Positions 1 through 11,629 of a stretch of DNA of 64,000 nt are shown one piece after another (position 1 is the stretch's first letter; each line of letters starts with the position of its first letter). The stretch covers positions 5,272,318 to 5,336,317 of the forward strand of contig NC_132891.1 of NCBI RefSeq assembly GCF_030463535.1, read 5' to 3'. The position numbers and the translations under genes are program-made. This DNA is from Salminus brasiliensis (taxonomy: Eukaryota > Chordata > Actinopteri > Characiformes > Bryconidae). A model generated the notes under the pieces. The model did not search any database. It had not been told where the DNA came from and saw only the letters and a list, made by a program, of their open reading frames with translations.

Positions 1-255
1 TGAATGAGTCTCACTATGATCTTATAAGGACATAGTATCTCAACACAACGACTTAGTCACTCGAAATAATGGGACAGTATCTCAAAATTAGATATCTCAT
101 TTATAAAATGAGATAATATCTCAATATAATAATACAAAATGAATTATTATCTCAGAGTAATGAGATAAAATTATGAAATAATGAATTTCTCAGAATAATG
201 TCATAGAAAAAAAGAATCAGATAGTGTCTTAAAATAATGAGGTAGTGTATGTTAA
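1..255. repeat. Degenerate gagata...tatctc palindromic repeat
   Basis: Repeated units contain ataatgagat and tatctcaaaataatg, forming inverted arms (e.g. 92-134). No gene is seen here. Confidence 0.55.
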
Positions 256-2289
256 TGATGTGTATATAATAATAATAATAATGATGTTAAAGCAATTGGC
301 TTAATGTCGAAAAAAATAAATAAATGAGGTATCTGTAATTGATATGAGGTAATCCATAATTACAGGACGCACAGGAACCTGTGGAGCGAAGGTGGGGTGG
401 ATGGGTTTATGTTGTTCGGGAGGTTCTCAGAGGTTAAATGAGCAGATCAGAAGGTAAACGCCACTTAGAGAAGATTACTGCTTAAGCAGGACGAATAGAT
501 AGAGATCATTAGTGTCTAAGCCCCATTTTACAGAACCTCAGATCAAGTAATACATGTTCCATTTATTTTTGATTTGACGTTTAATCAGTCTTTTAAATGA
601 TCTTTCCTTTATTCTGCTCTGATCATCACTTTTTGTTCCAGTGCTGGTATGCTGACTCCGTGCCAGCAACACAAACACACACCAGCCTTAGGCCCACTTC
701 ATCAATCTTGGGAATCTAGCCATGACAGGCTGCTGAAATGTGCCAAGTCTGATGAGTTCTGAAAGAGTCGGTAAACTGGGTTACAATCAAAACACGGCAG
801 CACATTTCCAGCGTCGCCTTTTGTCCACATTCTATTCTGGGGATGAAGAGGGGCCGCTGTCGTGCAGCTCGCTGGAGGAGGCACAATCCGGGGAGCAAAT
901 GCGGTGTGTGCTGCGCTGCGGCTGCACTGATAGCATGAAGTGCTTACTGACTGATCATCAACAAATCATCAGGAGTGGAGTCGCAGAAATGGGAACTGGG
1001 CATTGCACAGTTTACAGAATCAGGGTGATGCTCCACTGCCTAACAGGGAGGATGGCGTTAATTAGTGCTAATGTTATGGCCGGTCGGTGTACAGGCCCAT
1101 TGAAGTTTACTGTATTCCTCATATTCTTCAGGATGAAGCTCCAGAAGGATCATATGGCATCTGCACAGAACTCAACGAGCTTCACAACACTGTTAACATC
1201 TGCATTTCCAAACACTTTGGCCGGCTGAAATGAGATGATGCTTAATTACAGATGAGTGAGCTGTTCCACAGAGTGGTGCGAGTTGGAAGCTCTCGTATTT
1301 TCAGTGGTGCTGTTAAAGAGGGCCATTGTATGATGTTACACAACACTGGGTAATTTCCTGCAGGCACACTGGCACCCTCGCAGCACTCGGGGCCATGTCT
1401 CTGGGGTGGGGGTGCATGTCCTGATTAGCTCCTTAGCGGGTTGCCCCTGGGAGTCAATACAGAATTTTAGTGCCAGGCCAATTTTGTCAAATCTCCAGGC
1501 CTATGACAGTAATACAGTGTTCAGGCCTCCTCTAAAGCTTCCCCCCAACAAACACAACACCTATGCTCAGCCCAGAAGAAAACTGTATTGTGCTTTGATG
1601 TCTCAATGATGTCTCAAAAGTCTAAATTTGCTTTGGCCAAAGTTCTACCAGGAGACTCTTATGCTACGTCACCTAATATCCCAACCAATTGCCAGCTTCC
1701 ACCTGTCTTAGCATGCAACTTCCATGCCTCTCTGCTGCTTTTAGATGGAGATTGGCTTGCCTTTCCCCTCCTTCCTCTCCACCGCCTCCAGGTTGGTCCT
1801 GCCTGGTTGCCTAGGGGGTTGGCTCCGCCCCTGCCATCCATGTACGGCAGGATCTGAGAGGGTCAAGGTGATACAAGACCTGGGCCGACAACCAGGCTAA
1901 TGGCAAACTATAACAAGGCCTACGCCAAAGACTTTAACTTACATTGGTTAACTTGATTGGCCTCCAGAGTCTTCCTGGTGGAAAAAGCATTAGCCAAAAA
2001 TGAGCTAAGCATTAGCTTCCTTGTCTCGTTTCAATCTCTTTCAAAAGTCCATATTTCTTCTTTTAGAATAAACAGGAATTACTCAACGAAAAGGCTGCAA
2101 ATTCTTCCTTTTCTCTGGGACGGTCTTTACCATATGCTAGCTAACTAGCTTCTATTAAATTTAACTGCTGGACATGAAAGCAAATAATTACAGTCAAAAG
2201 ATGGAGTTTTAACAACTTATATTATCTTGATGATCATTTTATCAAAACCAGGCCTGTCTGGAAGCTATGGACTTAACATTATTGCTAGG
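256..2289. other. Non-coding stretch
   Basis: Open frames at 740-1228 and 1406-1857 have no recognisable family, and their opposite strands are also open. No exon-like or repeat signal was identified with confidence. Confidence 0.4.
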
Positions 2290-3016
2290 TCATCTGCTGT
2301 TGGGAGCTAGCTTTGTTCAGCTGCGGTCAGCCCCTCGGTATCGCAGCCTCCCCCAGGGCGATTCCAAGCCGCCGTCCACACGCTCCGAGAATGACTTTTG
2401 TTGTGTTTCCGTTCTGGTTTTGATTCATGAATTCGGTTCTTGTTCATATACGTTCATGTATGTTCGGTTCAGTGTCTTGATTCAGTTCAGTGTTTGATTC
2501 AGGCTCATCACGTCATGTTTAGTTAATGCGTTTCACCTGAGACTGGGGGTACTTAAGGGGCTTCGACGCTCAGTTCGACGCCGAGAATTAAATGGTTTGG
2601 AAACTTGAGGTAGCCGTCTCTGACCACGGTGTGTTTAGGTTAGCCTCGGCTCGACTTCCTTGTTTGCGAGCGAGCAAGCCACCCGGCGGTTTGCTTGCTA
2701 TCTGCCAAGTTATGCCCACGACTCTCGCTCCAGCTAGGCGACCCTTTGCCATGCAGCAGTTCCAGGTTGGGTCGGCCTAGCCACTCTTGCCACATAGCTA
2801 GTTCCCCAGCTAAACCCCCCGGTCTCAGGTCTGTTTGTTTTCACCTTCTTGTTGCCATGTTCTGGTTTAGTTGATCACTGTTTTTACGTTTATTCCCTTT
2901 AGCTGCTGCATATTTTGTCTCACTTGCCCCCTGTCTTGTTTTGTTAAATAAACTACTTGCATTGGACCCATCTTTGCGAGTGTTCATCCCTCTGTGTCTG
3001 GCCCAACCCGCCATGA
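2290..3016 (+). mobile_element. Possible solo LTR or retroelement 3' end
   Basis: The region looks like a fish LTR: gggggtacttaaggggctt (a TATA-like, start-proximal segment at about 2547) is followed downstream by a poly(A) signal (aaataaac at 2945-2952) and a terminal cccgccatgaca. No flanking integrase/RT ORF or clear target-site duplication was found. The boundaries are approximate. Confidence 0.35.
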
Positions 3017-3927
3017 CAGCTGCTATGTTGGTCTGGCTTTGGTCCTCTATTTTTAGAGGATGACCTCTGTGCCTCTCTGTTCCCATCCCAACATTTCCCA
3101 TCATGTTCTATATATTTTTTTGTAAATTTGTATTTGTAATTTTAACAACAATCTATCATGTCAGTTTGTTGAACCGTTCCTAAGTTATAGAGCCTGAAAG
3201 TCCACCAATTTCCAGTGAGAGGCTTTTCCCTGTGAGAAGGAAGTTCATTAGAAGCCTTCAACCTTCTGTTATGTTCTAGTATCCTGTTCTACTGCCAGCA
3301 CATCCTGGACAGCCTGACTTCTGTTAGAGACTGAAGGCATTTTTGCCACAATTCAATCCATATGACTCCACTGTCCCAGCCTTGGAAGCTCCTCAGCAAT
3401 TCAAAAAAGCATTTGACGGACCACAGAGTTCTAAAGCTGTGTCTAGAAATGGGAGTAGAAGAGCCTGTAATGTGCTTCTGGGACGGTGTTCTCCACACTG
3501 CTGAATGACTGGATGGAAAATCTACTTTATTATTGTATAATAACTGTGTTTTTTGGGATTGTTTTCCAAGAGCATTGCTCTAGTAACCGTTTATGGGTAA
3601 TTATGCTTAATTTCCAGTGTGCAGTAGGTCAGTTTAGCTTCACTGTTTCATGGACAAATGGATTTATTTACATGCACAACGGCCACTTGACTTTTTTGAT
3701 ATCGTCTCGTATTAAGCATGAAGCATAGCAAATATAATACTAGTGTCATAACACACTTCCACTTTCATTATGAAATTATGAAGCATAATTTGGGTCCTAT
3801 ATCATTGGGTCCTATAGCCTTAGAAGAGGGGTGGGGAACTCTAGTCCTCATATCTCCAACCCTGCCTTAAAACCTCCAACAGCCTCAAAGTCTAAATTCT
3901 GGGAGGATCCTTAAACCATATCTTTAC

Positions 3928-4162
3928 AAACATCTATCTGTTCATCTTCCGATCTGCTTCTCTTCCTGGTCAGGGTTGCAGTGGGTCCAGAACCTGAAAT
4001 CAGTCCCGGAAATCATTGGGCGCAAGGCAGCAAAACCAGACCATCACAGGGTACCACACACCCCCATTCACTCACACCTAGAGGCAATTCAGCATAGCCA
4101 GTTCAGCTATTGGTATGTGTTTGGGAGGTTGGAGGAAACTGGAGAACCTGGAGGAAAACCAC
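3928..4162 (+). mobile_element. Dispersed fish repeat (retroelement-tail type)
   Basis: The run of ctgttcatcttccgatctgc, accatcacagggtaccacac, cattcactcacacctagagg and ggaggaaactggagaacctg resembles a very common fish interspersed repeat whose consensus I recall. Open reading here (e.g. 3976-4197) is not a gene. Confidence 0.5.
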
Positions 4163-4182
4163 ACAGACACAAAGACATTTCT

Positions 4183-4600
4183 GCATTCTGCATTTAGCAG
4201 ACGCTCTGCATGGCCTACTCAGAAAATAGCCTTAGCTAGTTTGTATAGGATAGAGTCCAAAAGATCCCTCAAGCTGGATGCTGCCAAATATAATAGTCAG
4301 TGTGGAGACGTGGATACACACAATACTCAACGTACACTGCACTTTGCCTGGATGTCAAACTAATCAAGTACATCATGAGTGCCAGATAAGTGCTGATTGA
4401 AGTACTCTTGGAAGAGGTGGTGTTTAGTCTTCAGGCGTTTGAAGACAGCAAGCGACTCTGCCGTTCAGACACCCGGGGGACGTTCATTCCACCATGTAGA
4501 TGCCAGGACAGAGAAACTGTCTGGATGCTTGTCTTCTGTGCTGGTGGGTCAAGCCGAGACTTACTTAAAGCTGGAAGAGCTCTTGGTACTGACTGGGTTT
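4183..4600 (+). repeat. Dispersed repeat with gcatttagcagacgctc head
   Basis: The start gcatttagcagacgctctgc matches the heads at 17.4 kb and 47.2 kb. The later block tggtgtttagtcttcaggcg...ttcattccaccatg...agccgagacttacttaaagc matches 17.61-17.77 kb. Two small ORFs within are shadows of the repeat. Confidence 0.6.
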
Positions 4601-5279
4601 TGCTTTAACCTCCTATGCATAGTGGCTGCAGCAACTGAATTACACAAAATATACACTGAGGCTATCTTCACTGCTTGGGTGAGTGGGTAGGCAATAATTC
4701 CTTGAATCACCATATTTTGAATTGGAAGAATGTTAGAAGTTGTTTACCACAGCTACTCAAAAACATTGAAACCCCTAACCCACCATTAAACGGCCTTACT
4801 GTAACAAAACCTCATTTATTATTTTAATGTTTTGGAGAGCGTCCTAATTGTATTCTAGGCACCTAAACAGTATATCCACCCTCAATATCAGCTGGACTCC
4901 CACCCTTCCTTTTTAAGGTGCATTCAAAAGAGGCAGGGCTTAGTGAGGAGCAGGAAGGACAGGAAGAACTGAGCCAATCAGAGATCCAATCACTTTTCTT
5001 CTTCATATGTAACCACAGCGACCAGTGGAAGCATCCGGATGGGGAAGGTAGTCACCCACCGCCACATAACAGTGGGCAAGCCGACTAGATCCTCATCAGA
5101 GTTCATAATCAATGGTGGTGTGAGCTACAGACGCAGCAGAACTGAATTTCCAGCCACAAGGGGGCGTACCGCAAAAGTGTCAGTTATTAGCATAACATAG
5201 CTTTTATTAGACAAATCATATTTAACGTAATATACAGGGAGTATATCTAGGGTGTATTGTGTGTAGGCCAAAAATTCAC

Positions 5280-5745
5280 ATTCATCAAAAATGTATAATT
5301 CTATATATAATATTTTATAATATTTGACCAGCCAAAATGTATATAAACATTCATCAAAAATATATAATAGTATATTCTATTATAAAAATATATTAAATAT
5401 AAAAATCACATTAATCCAAAAATATAATATATTCTATTATAAAAATATACAATACTTAAAAATATAATATATTCTATAATATCTGGCCAGCCAAAATTCC
5501 CATTATAACAGAAACATGCATAGTATAGTATATATAAAAATGTACTATATATATATAAAAAATGCATTACTCAAAAATATATAATATTAATAGAATATAT
5601 AATATTTGACCAGCCAAAAATTCCCATAATAGCAGAAACACCCATGAATAGCCTAGTATAGTCATTTCTAACACGCACAGTTGAGAACATAGTAATCACT
5701 GGTATATTCTATATAGTGAATATAGTGTCAAAGGCTTTCGGACTA
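5280..5745. repeat. AT-rich tandem repeat
   Basis: The blocks tatttgaccagccaaaa, aaaaatataatatattctat and cccataatagcagaaacac recur three to four times between 5320 and 5650. Flanking sequence agtgggcaagccgactagat occurs at 5071 and again, nearly identical, at 5968. Confidence 0.6.
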
Positions 5746-6238
5746 TTATATAATATTCAGTGTCTCGAAATGTGAGGATGGTCACACTGCGATCACATGG
5801 CAACAAAAAAAATAAAGTGCAGTCCAAATTGTGTCACACTTATCTGCTGTTCGAAAATCACTCACGTCACAGCTACCTGAAAATCCCTCTGTCCACATTC
5901 ACAGAAACAAATATTGACCAAGAGTCACATTCACCAACGTCACTGTTGGAGGAAGGTCAGTGACACAAAGGCCAGTGGGCAAGCTGACTAGATCTTGGAG
6001 CGCGCACACAAACACACACATACACACACACACACACACTTTCTGTCTGGATTTTGGTCTGTGTACAGCAGCGTCTGCGATATATGTTCCTTTCTTCTGA
6101 ATTAGTTGCTATTCTGCACTACTCTGTCCCACACACAGCTCCTAAAAGTAGCAAAATGCTAATTAGCTAACATTAGCATTCGGTACAGATTGCAGAATGA
6201 CAACTAAAGTATCTATCAGTGTTTCTCACTCCTGGTTC

Positions 6239-6241
<3 letters not shown>

Positions 6242-6296
<55 letters not shown>
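6242..6296. repeat. (GA)n microsatellite
   Basis: A 55-bp perfect GA tract. The Arg-Glu ORFs across it are artefacts. Confidence 0.95.
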
Positions 6297-6297
<1 letters not shown>

Positions 6298-6463
6298 CTG
6301 CAGAACTGCATCAGCTCACCAGTCAGTCAGCAAGGCATTCACACACTGGTGGGTTCAATGCAACAAGCAAAACCATGCACAATCAGTACATCTCCAAACT
6401 GCTAGCAAACATTGCTAACAGTGACAAAAAAGCTAGTGGAAAGGACTTGGACCCACATACACT

Positions 6464-6900
6464 TTAGGTCCGAATATGGTGGACACCCCTTCTAATGAAT
6501 GCACTCGGCTACTTTAAGTTGCACTAGTCTCTGATCAGCATGCACCTATTGGCACCATGCTGTGTAATGCCAGGCGTGGGCTAGAGGGGTATAAAGCCCC
6601 CCAGCATTGAGCTGTGGAGCAGTGGAACTAACTGTGCTCTCTGGAATGACGGTAGTTCTCCATCCAGTACTTTTGGGATAAATTGGGGATGATGAGGTGG
6701 GGTGGTGATCAACCAACATCCTGACCTCACTAAAGCTCTTGTCATCGACTGCAATCAAATCCTCACAGCAATGCTCCTCCAGAATCTAGTAGAAAGCCAT
6801 CTGCCCTGGACTGTAGAGACAGTCACTCCAACAGAAGCAGAATAACCTTGAATTCAAAATGAAGGAGCAGGTGTCCCAATACTTTTGTCCATACAATGTA
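6464..6900 (-). mobile_element. MITE copy, reverse orientation (family 1)
   Basis: This is a non-autonomous DNA element with termini like tatggacaaaagtattggg and ggtgtccacaaacatttgg and internal landmarks ctctagcccacgcctggca, cattccagagaacacag and gggggctttataccc. This copy runs from gtggacaccccttctaatga to aatacttttgtccatacaat. Confidence 0.75.
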
Positions 6901-7329
6901 GGTAAAGTTAGGTTAGTGTGAGTGTTGACCTCATGCAAGAACTGTTTGATCTTTTTTCAGTTTGTGACACCGTGGTGCTTTTATCAGAATCACAGTCTGC
7001 TGAGGTCGACTGGCACTGGAGAACATGGGGACTGTCAACATGGGAGGGTCAAAGGGCATGGAGACTAGCATTGTATAGCTACATCGTCTGTGGGTGTTTG
7101 CTAAGAGTGGTACTGTATCTCTCGGAGCTGTGGGCTCTCATACAGATCCATTTTAATACAGAATGTTTGACGCCTGTTCTTACTCACGTTGTAAATCATT
7201 AGAAATGAAATTCCATGAGAACTTGGGCTGTAGGCCGTTCCAAGATCCTGACTGACTGAGATGAAGTGAAGACTGAGTCCAAATAAAGGTCAAGCGTGAA
7301 AGCCATGACCAAGGGGAGCAAGACCAAAT

Positions 7330-8010
7330 CAAAACCCAGTCCAAATGAGAGTGAGAGAGTGAAGACCAAGTCCAAATGAGTATGAGAGAGTAAAGACCAA
7401 GATCAAATGGGAGTGAGACAGAGTGAAAACCGAGCTCAATTAAGAGTTCAAATGAGAGTGAGAGAGTAAAGACAGAGTCCAAATGAGAGTGAGAGAGTGA
7501 AGACTGAGCTCAAATGAGAGTGAGACAGAGTGAAGACTGAGCTCAAATGAGAGTGAGACAGAGTGAAGACTGAGCTCAAATGAGAGTGAGACAGAGTGAA
7601 GACTGAGCTCAAATGAGAGTGAGACAGAGTAAAGACACAGTCCAAATGAGAGTGAGACAGAGTCCAAAGGAGAAAGACACAGAGTGGAGGCAGAGTTCAA
7701 ATAAGAGTGAGACAGAGTAAAGACAGCTTAAATGAGTGTGAGACAGAATGAAGACAGAGTTCAAATGAGTGAGACAGAGTGAAGACTGAGCTCAAATGAG
7801 AGTGAGACAGAGTGAAGACTGAGCTCAAATGAGAGTGAGACAGAGTGAAGACTGAGCTCAAATGAGAGTGAGACAGAGTGAAGACCGACTTCAAATGAGA
7901 GTGAGAGAGTGAAGACCGACTTCAAATGAGAGTGAGAGAGTGAAGACCGACTTCAAATGAGAGTGAGAGAGTGAAGACCGAGAGAGAGTGAAGACTGAGC
8001 TCAAATGAAA
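7330..8010. repeat. 33-bp minisatellite
   Basis: The core unit is gagtgagacagagtgaagac plus tgagctcaaatga. The most regular blocks are 7450-7640 and 7765-7990, and variant units reach both edges. Because 33 is divisible by three, the minus strand stays open and predicts an 11-residue repeat (SVFTLSHSHLS). The composition and perfect periodicity argue these ORFs are by-products. A diverged relative occurs at 10380-10420. Confidence 0.9.
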
Positions 8011-8402
8011 GTGAATGCTGCTTCACTCCCAACTCTCAGTCGTTGCTCGCGATTACAAACAGCACCTGTTTTAATGTCGGACTGAACGACTGCATGTAAA
8101 TAAAAGGGGTGAGGCGTCGGGCAGCGCAGAGGCTCTGAATGTTTACTTTTTCCCCAAAAAACAAGAAAAACGACAGAAAATATTTGAACATTTTAAATAA
8201 AATATTCTATTAATGAAGAAAGTTGAACAGTTTAATTCTGTCATAAAACATAAAAAGATGTTTGTGACAGAACAAAGGAATTCACTTCCAGTCCTGTTCT
8301 GTCCAGTTCATACACACTGACCCATTCATTTTCTCAGTTAATGCTAATTTCCCCCAATAAGTTTTGCTAGTCTGGATCATATCACATTTACCAGTTTAAG
8401 TA

Positions 8403-9824
8403 CAGTGGGGGAAAAAGTATTTAGTCAGTCAGCAATTGTGCAAGTTCTCCCACTTAAAAAGATGAGAGAGGCCTGTAATTGACATCATAGGTAGACTCAA
8501 CTATGAGAGACAAAATGAGAAAAAAGATTCTGAAAATCACATTGTCTGATTTTTAAAGAATTTATTTGTAAATAATGGTGGAAAATAAGTATTTGGTCAC
8601 CTACAAACAAGCAAGATTTCTGGCTGTCACAGACCTGTAACTTCTTTAAGAGGCTTCTCTGTCCTCCACTCATTACCTGTATTAATGGCACCTGTTTGAA
8701 CTCGTTAACTCTATGGTGAAGACCACAGAGCTGTCGAAGGACACCAGAAACAAAATTGTAGACCTGCACCAGGCTGGGAAGACTGAATCTGCAATAGGCA
8801 AGCAGCTTGGTGTGAAGAAATCTACTGTGCGGAGCAATAATCAGAAAATGGGAGACCTACAAGACCACTGCTAATCTCCCTCGATCAGGGGCTCCACGCA
8901 AGATCTCAGCCCGTGGGGTCAAAATGATCACAAGAACGGTGAGCAAAAATCCCAGAACCACACGGGGGGACCTAGTGAATGACCTGCAGAAAGCTGGGAC
9001 CAACGTTACAAAGGCTACCGTCAGTAACACACTACGCCGCCAGGGACTCAGATCTTGCAGTGCCAGACGTGTTCCCCTGCTTAAGCCAGTACATATCTGG
9101 TGCGTCTGAAGTTTGCTAGAGAGCATTTGGATGTTCTGGAAGAGTATTGGGAGAATGTCTTATGGTCAGATGAAACCAAAGTAGAACTGTTTGGTACAAA
9201 CACAACTCGCTGTGTTTGGAGGAGAGTGAATGCTGAGTTGCTTCCAAAGAACACCATACCAACTGTGAAGCATGGGGGTGGCAACATCATGCTTTGGGGC
9301 TGTTTCTCTGCAAAGGGACTAAGACGACTGGTCCGTGTACATGAAAGAATGAAGGGGGCCGTGTATTGTGAGATTTTGAGTGCAAACCTCCTTCCATCAG
9401 CAAGGGCATTGAAGATGAAACGTGGCTGGGTCTTTCAGCATGACAATGATCCCAAGCACACTACCAGGGCAACAAAGGAGTGGCTTCGTAAGAAGCATTT
9501 CAAGGTCCTGGTCTCCAGATCTCAACCCCATAGAAAACCTTTGGAGGGAGTTGAAAGTCCGTGTTGCCCGCCAACAGCCCCAAAACATCACTGCTCTAGA
9601 GGAGATCTGCATGGACGAATGGGCCAACATACCAGCAACGGTGTGTGCCAACCTTGTGAAGACTTACAGAAAACGTTTGACCTCTGTCATTGCCAACAAA
9701 GGATATATAACAAAGTATTGAGATGAACTTTTGTTATTGACCAAATACTTATTTTCCACCATTATTTGCAAATAAATTCTTTAAAAATCAGACAATGTGA
9801 TTTTCAGATATTTCCCCCCCACTG
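8403..9824 (+). mobile_element. Tc1-like DNA transposon, degenerate, 1.42 kb
   Basis: The element is bounded by TA dinucleotides (8401-8402 and 9825-9826). The termini are inverted: the left end starts CAGTGGGGGAAAAAGTATTT and the right end ends AAATATTTCC-type sequence plus CCCCCCACTG. Longer subterminal inverted repeats include aatcacattgtctgattttt (left) and its complement (right), and caaatacttattttccacca (right). It encloses the broken transposase described separately. This is a widespread Tc1/mariner type in fishes. Confidence 0.93.
8713..9721 (+). pseudogene. Tc1-like transposase pseudogene (DD34E type)
   Basis: Starting at ATG 8713 the reading is MVKTTELSKDTRNKIVDLHQ with a helix-turn-helix ([15 protein letters not shown]). 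The first frameshift lies at about 8840 (CGGAGCAATAATC). The second HTH ([14 protein letters not shown]...[13 protein letters not shown]) follows. A second break lies near 9095-9105. The catalytic core then has WSDETK (first Asp), [10 protein letters not shown] (second Asp) and, after a third break near 9510-9520, [15 protein letters not shown] (Glu), ending GYITKY. With at least three frame breaks the element cannot make its own transposase. The intact motifs between the breaks suggest fairly recent inactivation. Confidence 0.9.
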
Positions 9825-10021
9825 TATGCTACTGGGCTTTACATTTTTACACTAGCAGTAGTCAATCAAGGATTACTTACATACTCTCCTTTGCTCCCAT
9901 TTTATTTCCTTTCATGCCCAGCAAAGGGCCAAAACTCACCTTTGGCTGCCCTTAAATAATGCCTGAGCAGATTGAGGCATGCCCAGTAGGCCCACTCTGG
10001 ATCATACCATGTAAGGGGGGA

Positions 10022-10102
10022 GGCTTGTGCTATGGCTTGTGCTATGGCTTGTGCTATGGCTTGTGCTATGGCTTGTGCTATGGCTTGTGCTATGGCTTGT
10101 GC
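10022..10102. repeat. 12-bp tandem repeat, seven copies
   Basis: ggcttgtgctat is repeated perfectly at 10022, 10034, 10046, 10058, 10070, 10082 and 10094. It is multiple-of-three, so both strands show short repetitive ORFs (CYGL; QAIA) that are not genes. Confidence 0.95.
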
Positions 10103-10104
10103 AC

Positions 10105-11629
10105 TGCAGTTTGCCATCACTCCCTTTTTAATACTACCCACTTTTGGGGCACAACTACCCTCACCGGTAAGCAAGGTGTGACAATGTTCTAATGATTTTT
10201 TTAGGGCCCCCATCAGTCCCAGGCCCTTAGAATCACCCTAACCCCCCCTTATACGGGACCTCTTCAACAGAAAGTACTGAACCTCAGCTCTGTTCACCCC
10301 AAAAGTCCAAACCTTGTCTACTTAGAAAAGTTGACTTAATGAGAGCTAGGGCTGTGCACTACCTTTGTCGAGTCTAAGACAAGTCCGAGCCCTCAGATCG
10401 AGTGAAGAGCGAGTCCAAATGAGAGCAGTCAGTGGATAGTGAGGAGTCAGGTTATGAAGAACCATCGCGAGCTTCACTCCATGCAGTTTGATTAACATCA
10501 GGTCAGCTGGAAATGCGTACCTGTGTGCAGTGTGGACCAGATGACTATGCCATTCTTATGGAAGTCTGGGACTTTGCATAATTATGAGCTCCTGAATGCT
10601 GAAACAACACTCTACAGGAACCCACATACTGTACATTGTTGCATAACGGGCCTGTGGTTTTCCCTCCACCTCCAGCCAGACCAAAGGACCTAAAATATGT
10701 CTATATTCTGGGCCTCGTCCATGTAATGTTTGCTTGTCACATGACCATCAGCAAATTTTTTTATAGGTTTAAAAATATCTTAACCGCAGTGTTTGTGAGT
10801 TTATGCAAACAAGCCTGGAGGCCTGGTCTGTTAATAATCTGCCTGGAGAAGGGGATTATTTGCTGAGACTCACACATTTCTCACACATGGGAAAGGCGTT
10901 CAGACCTTGGCATGAAACCATTCTTCAAAATATAATGAAAGACATGCAGCATGGAAGCATGGCGGAAAATATGTGGCCCTATTGGACTCGTCTGCTCCGT
11001 TCGTGATGTTTCATATTGGGATTCATGCTTTATTGCATGTCAGCATCTGCAGTTTGGGAACCTGATGATTTCTGTCAGAGAGCTGAAATTACATACTTAT
11101 TGAAGCTGTAGAGGGATAGTTGTGGGCGAGCATGGAATGTTTTACAAAGAATAAGTGTTAATTGATGCAATACTTGGCAACGGCAGAGTTCCTCAGGGCA
11201 AATTTTATGAGTTCAAGGAACTGGTTCTGCAAGTGCTAGAATCTGCTCGATGTAGAGCTGGGTTCATAGCTGAGAACTGGTGTTTTTTTACATGCATATC
11301 GTTGCATGTCAGATGAAAACCGTACTTAAAAAGGTAGGTACTTTAGCCTATGTAAAATAAGGCACTCATTCCAAGTCATTTAGAGCATTTCTATTGGTCG
11401 ATTCATCCAAAATTACCAACACAGTGTACGGAAAAGCAGCTACAGGGTTCAAACTATGGAGAAAAATGAGGATACATGTTTTTAATTGGACAGCAGCGAA
11501 ATCAGATCTCTTGATGTTTGTGGAGTGGACAGAGGTCTGTAAAGGTCTGTCCAGCTCGTGCCAATAAGGAATAACAATGCCTGCGAATTGGCCACTTCTG
11601 GTGCGGTTAGTGTGTACCTGTTACATGGG
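10105..11629. other. Non-coding stretch
   Basis: Nothing recognised except a short relic of the 33-bp minisatellite at 10380-10420. Confidence 0.4.

Noticed and set aside
740..1228. 162-codon plus-strand open frame
   Set aside because: No recognisable domain, low-information composition, and other frames also open over part of it.
7440..7894. Minus-strand repetitive proteins over 7.4-7.9 kb
   Set aside because: They arise from the 33-bp minisatellite; no initiation or expression evidence.
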